A stretch of 64,000 nt of DNA from assembly GCF_036588685.1 (NCBI RefSeq), contig NC_086382.1, positions 3,137,001 to 3,201,000 on the forward strand, read 5' to 3'. A model generated the notes under the pieces. That model did not search any database. It was not told the DNA's origin and was given only the letters and a program-made list of their open reading frames with translations. A program made the position numbers and the translations under genes. Shown here piece after piece: positions 1-11,700 of the stretch (positions within the stretch are counted from its first letter, which is position 1; each line of letters begins with the position of its first letter). The stretch is from Mytilus trossulus. Taxonomy: Eukaryota; Mollusca; Bivalvia; Mytilida; Mytilidae.

Positions 1-339
1 ACATGCACAAGAACAACTAATCGTATGATAGATTACAAAAATAAAAAATAAATAAGCCAATCAGAGCGTTCTCCATATCATGGTGTTTAGATCGCAAGAA
101 CCACAACTATTATATCTCCTGAGAGACAATTATGTTTTCGCGGTTATCCACCTGTAAACTACGATTAATATACTACTATAATATACAGAGACTCTCTGTA
201 TTCTGTCTATTTTTTCTGAAATATTTACTATCTAAGTGGTCATACTAGTTGCATATATATATATTGAAATAAGAAACAAGAATGTGTCCCGGCCAATAGT
301 ATACGGATGCATCATCGGTACTATCATTTACTATATTTA

Positions 340-690
340 GTGGACCGTGAAATGGGGTAAAATCTCTAATTTGGAAAAAAATAGTTAGAAAGATCATATC
401 ATAGGGAACATATTTACTAAGTGTCGAGTTGGTTGTACTTCAACTTCATCAAAAACTACCTCGACAAAAACTTTATCCTTAAGCGGGACAGACGGACGGA
501 CGAACGAACGAACGGACAAACAGACTAGAAAACATAATTCCCATAAATGGGGCATAAAAATTTATTGTTGAAAGTGAAAACTTTAACCTGAAGCCGGACA
601 AAAGGATGGACGAACGAACGAACGGACGAACAGACTAGAAAACATAATTCCCATAAATGGGACATAAACATTTATTATTAAAAATGTAAG
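340..690. repeat. Duplicated dispersed-repeat ends
   Basis: Two tandem partial copies (about 420-560 and 545-690) share a 'gacggacgaacgaacg' tract followed by 'cataattcccataaatgg'. The same family recurs near 14980-15440, 16590-16820 and 58520-58790, so this is a dispersed repeat and not a gene. No coding potential is visible. Confidence 0.7.
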
Positions 691-734
691 TAGTGATTTC
701 GCCAAAATGAAAGTAGGATAGAGATTAGAGGGTG

Positions 735-1285
735 GCATGAATTATTCGGGATGTCGGGATCGGGTGTTTCAAGCTTGGGATTACGAGATTGATCTTTACG
801 GAATACGGAAATTTTTGTTTTCATTTCGGGCTGTCAGGATATTAATTTCGTTAAAATACTCACCTCGGGATTTCTTGTTTTTAAGCCCGGGATTTCGGGG
901 TCAGGGCCCCTCAAATGAACCTTCTTCATGTATACGAGATTCAAATCCTACCATTGACATGTTAATAGGGCTCTCAAAAGGAAAACACTGATGGATTGTC
1001 ATAGAAGCACATTTGATTAGAATAATATTGGTCTATAAGCATTTTCATTTATTTCATATTTGAAGCGGTGCAAATTTTTAATTTAATTTGGCTTTTACAA
1101 AAAAATGCATTGTAGCAAAGGGGAAGAATAATTGTGGTATAAGGCCAGAAACACGAAAAGTAATTGAATTTAACAGAAAGGAAACACATAACGGACTTTG
1201 GGAAAAGGGAGAGGGCTTTTGATACCTTATATAAAATTCTCCAGTCATAATATCTTTTACAAAAAATAATCTTGCAACAGTTGTC
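735..1285. other. Gene-free stretch with 'cgggat' repeat remnant
   Basis: About 740-910 is rich in 'cgggatttcggg'-like words. A related stretch occurs at 4240-4290 inside gene A. The open frame across it has no recognisable protein features. The remainder is AT-rich sequence in which I see nothing. Confidence 0.4.
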
Positions 1286-1297
1286 AAGCTGTATATG

Positions 1298-1313
1298 CCC
1301 GCGATTTCGCGGG
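1298..1313. repeat. Short perfect hairpin
   Basis: CCCGCGA followed by its inverted copy forms a 16-bp near-perfect palindrome. A related hairpin (CCCGTGA with inverted copy) is at 9253-9268 with a similar context, so both probably mark an end of the same dispersed element family. Confidence 0.5.
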
Positions 1314-1549
1314 TGTGTCTAGTAATAATAATGATTCAACATCGTTTTTAAGTGTATATATTATTTTCCTGTATGTTCTATATACACGTTTTATTTCATT
1401 TTTGTATTATATTATTTTTATTTTTTTTAATTCATTCTGTATACATTGATATAAGTTATCCACTTTACTTATATATTAGATTTCTATTATTTGTATCTCA
1501 TGGTATATGTAACAGTAGATTGTATACGATGAACAATATTATATTGTAT

Positions 1550-2160
1550 AAACAGGTATGAATTTATGTGTATTTGTATAATTTATTGTACTCAATCGGG
1601 TAAAGAATGCAAATATACATTTTTACTCAAATAATTAAACAATGCAAAATACATTTTACTCAAATAAATAAACAAAGCAAAAATACATTTTACTCAAATA
1701 AATAAACAATGCAAAAATACATTTTACTCGATTTATAAATAACCAATGCCAAAACACATTTACTCAAATAAACTGAAAAAAAACCAACACAAAGAAACAA
1801 TCATTTAATAACTCCATCTCAAACATAACTTCATATTAATGGGATGTTTACTTTTCTTTAGGAAAGATGTCAGTAAATTTTGCTGTAATGAATCGATTAA
1901 AAAATAATCCATCTTCTGTTATCCAAATTCATGCTGTACCCTTCCTGTTTCAATGCTCCAGAATACCCAGAATTCATCGTTAGTGAATTATCCAATGAAT
2001 TGTCTCCATGTAATTTCTTTTCACCTGAATGGTATCCAATAATATTCTTCACTGACTGTCATGACTTTTTTATTCCCTAAAACAATAATAAGTTTTATTA
2101 CAGTTCAAAGCGATATTTCCGCATAATCTAATTACAAACTAAAATCAACTTATCTAATCT
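1550..2160. repeat. Downstream part of duplicon A
   Basis: This non-coding block lines up in the same order with 41990-43650: 'tttatgtgtatttgtataatttattgtactcaa' type sequence first, then an 'acttcatattaa' segment, then a stretch around 'ccagaatacccagaattcatc'. It lies 3' of gene A as the partner lies 3' of gene B, so the segmental duplication extends beyond the genes. The partner block is longer and contains extra insertions. Confidence 0.65.
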
Positions 2161-2164
2161 CAAT

Positions 2165-2465
2165 ATTGAAAATCAAAGTACTGAAGTACTGAACATCGGA
2201 AGGGTGGTCACAATCACTTGTCTCAGAAAAAAATCGAAGTACTGAAGTACTGAACATCGGATGACTACAAGCTCTGGTGGATTGTCACAAGCACTTGTCT
2301 TAGAAAAAATATCATATCTCTATATCTGAAAGTTTGGTTAAGGTAAATAGATATATATTTTTTTTTCTGAAATAAGTCCATGTGTGGATGATGAATAAAT
2401 GACAGGGAAATCGACGTCACCATAATAATTATTTTATGTAGTGATATAAAACCATTTGTTATCAA
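2165..2465. repeat. Dispersed 'aaagtactgaagtactgaac' repeat
   Basis: Two partial copies of a repeat beginning 'aatcaaagtactgaagtact' lie here (about 2170 and 2233). Further copies are at 57335 and, as an inverted pair, at 61801 and 62535. It occupies the short interval of duplicon A that corresponds to the nuclease locus in duplicon B. Confidence 0.6.
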
Positions 2466-2521
2466 TATACTCTGGTTTGTTGTTATATATTATATTAAGA
2501 GTTTATCATTCTGCAAATAGG

Positions 2522-2527
2522 TTTATT
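2522..2527 (-). terminator. Poly(A) signal of gene A
   Basis: AATAAA on the minus strand, about 77 bases downstream of the gene A stop codon, is the first canonical polyadenylation hexamer after the coding region. Confidence 0.6.
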
Positions 2528-2603
2528 GTCATGATACTTTTTCTGAATATTTTTCAATCAAAAACAAGAATGAAAATAAAAACAATTAACATAACTTTGT
2601 TAA

Positions 2604-2754
2604 CTATAAACATACTGCCATAACTTCTTTTTCATCTATGTCAACCACGAATCGTGTATAGAGATGATTAAAGTCTATCTTTAATACTTTATACTTCAGG
2701 CTATTAATACCATCTGTTTTAAAATATTTTTTTCTTTCTTTCAGCATTTTAAAC
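2604..2754 (-). CDS. Gene A coding exon 6 (C-terminus)
   Basis: The exon follows an ACAG acceptor and completes an Arg codon (phase 2). It encodes the final family block with DGIN..KYKV and LYTRFVVDI, then stops at TAG. Copy B's equivalent is ten codons longer. Confidence 0.92.
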
Positions 2755-5700
2755 CTGTAATTAAGAATCAAAAATGATAGATTGTTTAAACAATAAGGAA
2801 GTGAAAGTACATCAGACATCAAAAATGCTGAAGAAACTGAAATTAAAAATCATACAAGACTAAGAAAGGCCAGAGGCTCCTAACTTGGGACAGGCCCAAA
2901 TTTTGCGGCGGGGTTAAACATGTTTATGAGATCTCAATCCTCTCCTATACCTCTAGTCAATGTAGAAAAGTTAACACATAACAATACGCACATTAATAAT
3001 TCAGTTCAAAAAAAGATAAGACTAGTTTGAACATTAAATTTGAAGAATTGCTTTAGCCATGTGATATGACTTTTGTTATCAACTGCTTCCGGATATTTTT
3101 GCATGCTTTTCTGTAACGTTATCGCACGACTGTTTGAGGCCATTCGGTAAAATCCGAAAATTCGCCTCAATGGTGCGTTTATTTGTGTAAAACATAACAA
3201 AGATGGATCAAATATTAAGAATCGGGAACAAATATTATTAAAAATGCAAGACAATTATTCAGTTTTAAGAATAGTTTATCTATGTCTTCTGCTGAAGTAT
3301 ATGAACATAACGTGTCCTTTTTCATATCAGACCTCTTATCAGCCCATGGTCAAAAACATCCCGCGAGCCTATCCGCTCTCGGTCTGGTATCATGACCTAG
3401 GGCTGATCAGCTGATATGGGGTTGATATGAAAAATGCCATGTTATAATCTATATATATTAGAATTTCCTTTATTAACAAGTAATTTGATTTAATTTTAGA
3501 GAATTCTCCATTACCTGACAGGATTAGCTTTATTTCCTGTTTCAGTTCCGTGTTTAATCATCTTATAACGAGCTATTTCCCTAGAATATCGGATCACTTT
3601 ATATCCAGCGTTGTGAATTCTAAAAAGCAAAATTAAAGAAAATATAAAATATTGAGTTATCTCTCTTTTCTCGTTCAATTGATCTATAGAACAAGTAATA
3701 ACTTTACTAAAAAAAGCTTGTCGTTGTTTTTTTTTAGCTTATTATGGGTTGAAAAATTATTTTTAATTTGTAGTGTCCATTCAAAATATAACTCTGCATA
3801 TACATTGTATTGGGGTAAAAAAAAAAAAAAAGAACATTGGAAAGGCCAATATGTCCTTTGCTTGTTTACAAAAAACACGACCCTTATTGTGATGTGAATA
3901 TATATATCTAGTGCATGCTCCTTACAGACACGTAGCTCCCTATACACCAACACGCATGTGAGTCCACATCAGAATACTGGACACTTACCTATTCCACATA
4001 TCATCGTCCTCACCTCCCCAGCCAAAATATCTGTTCGGAAACCCGTTGACTTTTTGAAACTGTTCCTTCGTTAAAGCTGATACGCCTCCAAATATTGAAT
4101 TGTAGGGTAATCTAAAAGATAAATTATATTTACAATCACATATTTTAAACAATTATCATGGTTTGTAAAAAAGCCAAGAAGAAAAGTTAAATTCAGAACC
4201 TCTAAACATGGGGAAAAATAAACTGAAGAGAGGGGCAGGACCTTTTTCAGGACGTCGGGATCGGCCATTTTTAATTCAGGAAATCGGGGTGCCTACAATT
4301 TAACTCACTGCAAGTGTACTTTTTACACTGAACATATAACTGTACAGTAATATACCTCATCATTCTTATCGGTACTTGAATAAAAACTAATTGTTTTCTA
4401 GCGGCAGTCAAAATTTCCCCGCTATTCATCTCGACGATGGTCTTTATTACCAGACCAAGGAGGTCATATAACCTCCTTGACTAGACCTATATACATGTAT
4501 ATTGTATTTCAGTAATGTTAACTTTTTTCACGTCCTGAACATGCATGAAATATTCTCCACTGAAAATTAAGCAACAATCAACAAACAAAAATCGTTTATG
4601 CCCCCGCGATAAAATGTAGAGGGACGTATTAATTCACCCCTATCCGCTCGTCCGGAATAGGATACATTGTTTGTCCGGCTATCTCCTCTTACAGTTTTGG
4701 AGATACAGCTTTAATATTTTGTAGGATGTTAACACATAATGGAGGTTTGCATGGCCACATGATTTTTTTCAAATATTCTGAAAATGACACGCATATCGCG
4801 GAACAGAAAAGGGGGGGGGGCATTGTCCATATCTAGCTATTCTTCCGTTTTATGTTCACACTGTAATGTGTCTAAATCTATATACCAAATCTGTTTCTGA
4901 GAAGGCTTGACATATAACTTACAGTATAAGCCCATACAACTGTACAGTATGCCCATGATACTGTACAGTATAACACAGTATAAGCCCATAAAACTGTACA
5001 GCATTTGCCCATATAAATGTACAATAGAAGCCCATGTAACTGTACAGTAAAAGCCCATATTACTGTACAGTATAAACCCATGTAACTGTACAGTATAAGC
5101 CTATGTAACTGAACAGTGTAAGCCCATGTAACTGAACAGTATACGCTCATATAACTACAGTTACGCCCATACAACTGTACAGTATAAGACCATATAATTG
5201 TAAAATATAAGCAAATGTAACTGTATGGTATAAGACCATGTAACTGTACAGTATAAACCCATGTAACTGTACAGTAAAAGCTCATATAATTGTACAGTAT
5301 AAGCCCATGTTACTGTACAGTATAAGCCCATATAACTGTACAGTATAAATCCATGTAACTGCAGTATTAGCCCATGTAATCCCATTTAACTGTACAGTAT
5401 AAACCAATATAACTATACAGTATAAACCAATATAACTGTACAATATAAGCCCATATAACTGTATAGTAGAAGCCCATATATTTGTACAGTATAAGCCAAT
5501 ATAACTGTACAACATAAGCCCATATAAATGTACAGTGTAAGCCCATATAACTGTACATGATAAGCCCATATAACTGTCCAATAATATACCTCATCATTCT
5601 TACCGGTACTTGAATTTATCTACTGCAACCGACATATGTCTTGGTTGTTTTGGACAGTTGTAAATATTTTTGTCGTTTTCTGGAATCAAGTCCACATCAT

Positions 5701-8700
5701 GGAAGATAAAACATTGATAATCGTGTATCTTCATTGCTTCTGCATATCCAATATTCATCAGCATGGCACGGTTAAATTTAGAACTTCCATTCTGAAACGT
5801 GAGACATGTACGATATGGGTCAATAACTATCGATATTTTGCGTGAATGCGTAAAAGTAAATTGTATAATATTAAATCGCTATAAGTTGCAATATTATATA
5901 CTTATTGACTGGATATGAGTAAATTAGTAAGTTTATTTTTTCCCGACGTGCAACTATTGCCCTGAAGCGTAGCCGAGGGGACAATACATTTTATACTATT
6001 TCACGAATATTCAGTCAGTAAGTGTTTTATTTTATCGAAAGAGACAACAGACAATAAATTTCAAGTAAACTATCGTAATATAAAAATCATAAACACAATC
6101 ATACTGTTTAACGCTTACTTCATATATACAACAAGGGGTACAATCAAAATCACGTGATGGATATACACACACCGGAAGTAACAGTCGAGCAAACCGCTTG
6201 AAAGGTAAGTAGTCGTATTTACTTGTTTTTGATGAATGGCTATTATTTATTTTGATTTTATTGAACCATAAAACTAATTTTTGACTCTTCACATTGAATA
6301 ATCCGCGAAGCTATTTTGATTTTATTGAACCATAAAACTAATTTTTGACTCTTCACATTGAATAATCCGCGAAGCGGATTATGTAAAATGTGAAGAGTCA
6401 AAAATTAGTTTTATGGTTCAATAAAATCAAAATAAATCATTGCCATTCATTATAAATAAATTTCTATCAAAAATAAGGCTCAAAGAACTTTTTATATTAT
6501 TTATATTAACAATAACAAGCGTACACACATGTTGGCGTATGAATACTCAACGACAGAGTGGGCGTGTCGCCATCAAAATTGACAACATTGAAAATAAAAC
6601 TTATAATTTTAACCAATCAGAAGACAGTAATAACATCAAATTTATTTATATATCAATAAATTTAATAAATAAGGTAGTGTACCGAATGTCAGATACTATC
6701 TAGTTTTGAAATACACAATTATCCTTGCTGGAAAGCGTGCAGTTAATGCTAACACTTCGACACAGTTATCCGTCGAAAATTTGGAACTGTGTCGAAGTGT
6801 TTGCAATAACTGCACACTTTCTAGCAAAAGCAATTGTGTATTTTAAAACTACATACTATCCGACATTCGGTGTGCCAACTTATTAATCAAAATTTAATTG
6901 ATATAAACTAGAAAATGCAACTTCTAACCTTTCAAGCGACGAGTTCGACTGTAACTTCCGGTGTGTGTATATCCATCACGTGATTTTGATTGTACCCCTT
7001 GTACAATGTATGTTCTGAAAGTGCTACTTTCTATACACTGACGTCAACCCTAGATACATTAGGTAAAACGCGAAGTCGCAATTTCCGCGGTATTCTCAAC
7101 ATCCTCCAATCCCGTAGTTGCATTCGAAATTACGAAATATAATAACGCTTGCTGTCAAATAGTTTCATTGAGGATCAATAGTGGAATAGTGGAAACTATT
7201 GACCGGTCAAATAGTTCAACGATTGCAATTTTGATAATGGTCAAAATAGTGTATAATACCTTTATAGCTCACTGCTGCCCGAAGCGCCCATGTGAGCTAA
7301 TGCCATAACTTGGCGTCGGCCCGGCGTCGTAAACTATTTAAAAAATCTTCTCCTCTGAAACTGCTGGGCCAAATACTATCAAACTTTAACTAAATGTCCC
7401 TTATGGTATCTAGTTTGTAAATTGTATCCGAAGTAATAATCCATCGAAAAACATGGCTGACATGACTAAAAATAGAACATAGGGGTCAAATACAGCTTTT
7501 GGCTTATCTCAAAAACTAAAGCTTTTATAGCAATCTGACAATGGATAAAATTGTTCAATTGGGCAAGATCTATCTGCCCTGAAATTTTCAGATGAATTGA
7601 ACAACCCATTATTTGGTTGCTGCCACTAAAATGGTTATTTTGAAGAAATTTTGCAGTTTTTTTTTTTATTACCTTAAATGTTATTATAGAGAGATATAAA
7701 CTGTTAACAGCAATAATGTTCAGCGAAGTAAGATCTACAAAAAAGTTTATGACCCCTTCATGAGTTATTGCACTTTCAAGACAATTTTACACAATTTGTT
7801 AATCAAGTTTGCTAACATTTAAAAATCTTCTCCTCTGAAACAATTGTGCCTAATAACTCTTAGCTTTAAATAAATGTTCCTTTAGGAATGAAATTTATGA
7901 TCCATCAATAAACATGGCCGTTATGACTTAAAATAGAACATAGGGGTCAAATGCAGTTTTTGTTTTAAATTATATCCAAGAACCTAAAGCATTTAGAGCA
8001 AATCTGACATGAGGTAAAATTGTTCATAAGGTCAAGATCCATCAGCCCTGAAAATTTCAAACAAACCGAACAACCCGTTGTTTGGTTGCTGCCACTATAT
8101 TGGTTATTTTAAAGAAATTTTGCAGTTTTTTATTCTTATCTTGAACATTATTGAAGATAAAGATGAGCAAAAATGCTCATCAAAGTAAGATGTACAAAAA
8201 AAAATCGTATATGACCAAAATTGTCAATTGGCACCTTAAGGCGTTTTTGCCATTTAAGGACAATTTTACAGAAGTTGTTTATGTTTTTAACTTTAAAAAT
8301 CTTTTCATATGAATCTAGCATCCATTTTGTATTTCATTTCATTGTACATCAAGAAACATAGACACTATGGCTAAAATGGAACATATGGGTAAAATGCATT
8401 TTAATATCTGCTTTTGAAGAAAATATGACAGATACAATGAACATTTAAATGGCAATTTTAAGACACTCATAAATATCATATATATATTGAAAAGCAAAAA
8501 TAATCATTGATAAAAGATTTAAGCAAAAAAGTAATAGGTGGGCGATTCAGGCTTGTGGCATCGTTAAGGTCCATAATTCATCTCAAGTCCACAACAAATT
8601 CCAGCTCAAATTCAGAACGCCGCTAAAGTCCACAAGAAAACGGCGTTAAAGTCCACAATAACAAATTTCGCTTAAAGTCCACAATAAAACGTCGTTAAAG

Positions 8701-11700
8701 TCCACAATAACAAGTTCTGCTAAAGTCGACACATTTTTTTTTTATCATTAAAAAGTTTAATTCGCTTTTTTTTTACCCCGATAGTACAATAAAAAGCATG
8801 GGCTTTTGTTCTTGGTAGTTATTTTGTTTATCAGTTTGATAAATGAAAAGAGTACAGTATGTGTAGAAAAAAATTGTTCCATTAATTTGATCTGTGTTTC
8901 ATGATGATCCGATCAGTGAATCACACCTGTAGGCCAATTATTTACAATTGTGGTAGAAACTTTTGGTTTCGTTCATGTCTAGGACAGGTTTATTACCAAC
9001 AGTGCATACCAGATAACAAGGCCAGTTTCATCCCAAGGGTGACTGGGGAATAGAAGTATGGTCACAACTGGGTTTCCTCCAAACGGCAGTGAAACCCTCG
9101 CCAAAGTGGGGGTCCGTTTTGCTGTGATGTACAATTTTGCAGCCACGTCCTGTCAGAATGGGAACGTTAAATTCTATGCCTCGTGTACAGAGAGTGCATG
9201 CTTTTTGCACGTTAATAAACCTTGCAACATCTTTTTGAAGTACTAGAACACACCCGTGATCTCACGGGTCCGTGACTGAATTAAAGTATATAACTATGCG
9301 CAAGCCTTATTTTAGTATTAGTATTGTCATCTGATAAAGTCATGCCGATTATAAGATACACAGTTTTCTCTGCTTTCAAATCTTTCTGTTTGAACCCGTC
9401 GAACTGAAACTTATCAATTATTGGTAATATTTATTATTTGGAAAACAATAGGTCCTGGAATGGAGTCAACAGCATTGTCCTATATTAGTTATCAATAAAG
9501 TTGAAATCTTTGTTTCGCTGTTTTACGTCATGCCCACTTACAAATTGAAAACTGTACCTATACGCCTTATTTTAAGTCCAGATTTTTAGTATTCGTATTG
9601 TTATCTGAGAAAGTCTTACTGATTAAAATACTACAATAGGTAACAATTTGACAATTTAGTAGTGTCAACCTTGTGATTATGACCCGTGTATATAGCATAT
9701 TAATCCTGAATACACCGTTTGGTGGAGCGCCTGTCAGATGCGGAACGTACAGATAAGATAATAGGTAACAGGTGAATATACTATTGGTATCGGTATCGGA
9801 CTCGACCCGGAACTTCTTAATTATTGGCAATATTAATTACGTGGAAAACAAAAGGGCCTGGAGTGGTGTAATTTTTAATCTACACCTTTGTACTATCTTA
9901 GTTATATATAAAGTTGAATTCTGTGATTCGTCGTTTTTACGTGATGACGGCTGACAAATTGGACCTCGTAATTTTAGTATTATAGCGGATGATATCTAGG
10001 TGATCTGTTGCAATGCTTAATTTCTGTCGCTATCCAATATACCCTTATTTCCTGTGGCAGTCTAAATTTCACCGACCATAATCCATTCTATTACAGAATC
10101 TACCGCATGTATATATTGTTATCAGATTTGTTCTTGACCCGAGTATCACTATGCACGATATATTTGCCACTGGACGTTAAGCAACCAACAATCTATCAAT
10201 ATATTCCCTTGTTCAATCCTGTTTTATCGGTTTCCGGGTGGTCTAAACCCCCCTGAGCGGATACGGGGGGGGGGGGGGGGTCTGAATACACTCAATGCAT
10301 CAAAATGTGGACATACAGTTGGAACCCCCTTTTATTCACGATTGGGACCCCCTTTTTTAAAATGACTGGATCCGTGCCTAAACTGTATTTGCATACCTGT
10401 TCTACGACATAAATTCCATAATCCAACTCTTGTCTATAAAGTATTGGATGGATATTATATAACAATGTCCGCAGTTGACTATCCCTGTTCCTGTATGGAA
10501 TGATGATGGCAACACGATGGCGCGGGTAACAGTCGGATGGTTTTCCCCTTCCTCCATCTTGAACCCAGGGATACAGTCTATCTAGGTCAGAATATTTTGG
10601 GGAGTCGTAGTAAGTTGCTAAAGCGCCAACTGAAAAAAAGTAATATTATAGAAATAAGAAGACTGGTATGAGTGCCAATGAGACAACTCTCCATCAAAGT
10701 CCAATGTGTAAAAGCAAATAATTATAGGTCAAAGTATACGGCCTTCAACAAGGAGTTCTGGCCGACACCGAACAGCAAGCTATAATGGACTCGACAATGA
10801 CTAGTGTAAAACAAATCAAAAAGGAAACCAACTGTTTAATTTATATAAAAAAACGAGAAACGAAAAACACTCATGAACCACATCAACAAAAGACAACCAT
10901 GCAATGAAATACAGGCTCCTGACTTATTACATCTAGGACTAGCATATTATTTCTCCAAGCTGAGTCAAAACATTAAAACAGTAGGATAGTATAGAACTGC
11001 GATCGCTACTCTCAGTGTAAAATCCTAATGTTAACTTAAAAAGTAAATGTAAAAAAAGATGTGGTATGATTGCTATTAAGACATTCTCTGAATGACACAG
11101 AAATTAACAGCTATAATTGGTCACCATACTGTCTTCAAAGTTCATACCGCATAGCATATCCGTTTATCAGTAAAAACTTTTTCTTTAGATGCTATGTCAT
11201 GGCCTTAGCTTTCGTCGAGTTGCATTACAATCCATGAAGGTTTTCAAATTTATCATGTCGAAAAAGTTAAATCCCAGATTGTCGGTATAATCTTAACTGT
11301 AAAGGATAAGTCCATCCATCAAAATAATACTTGAAATGCAAAACAAAAAGTTTCCTTTAGACGTTATCTTTCCATCATAAAAAGTACCATAAAACATTCT
11401 ATGAAGGTTTGATTCATTAATTTCAAATGTGTAACAAACTTTAATACCCCAGTCCCACTAGGCCACGATCGCACTACGATCTGTGAAAAAAATGCAAATT
11501 TTGATGATCGTGGTACGATCGTGTAGGTCGCAGTAAGGTCGTACCACGGTCGTGGTGAGGTCTTCAAGATCGTGAAGAGCGTGCACCATGGCCAACTTTG
11601 AACATGTTCAAAACAATCGTGGTGCGGTCGTGGCGAAATAAGGTCGTGGTAGAAGCGTAGTGAGAGCGCACTAAGATCGTAGTAAGATCGCAAAGGTCGC

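Larger units (their letters stand above)
5792..10396 (-). other. Gene A intron 2
   Basis: At 4.6 kb it is more than twice copy B's intron 2. It contains a composite foldback element (5940-7020), a dispersed element in reverse orientation (7255-8560), short tandem repeats (8570-8730), a repeat pair starting with a hairpin (9240-9960) and a MITE next to the splice donor (10251-10381). I recognise no gene in it; the open frames near 9.03-9.25 kb show no known domain. Confidence 0.7.

Noticed and set aside
4837..5597. Several overlapping minus-strand open frames rich in GLYCTV words
   Set aside because: They are translations of the 23-bp minisatellite in different frames.
9028..9246. Small gene on either strand
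   Set aside because: Open frames are short and unrecognised, with no splice or promoter context; kept only as an unrecognised segment.
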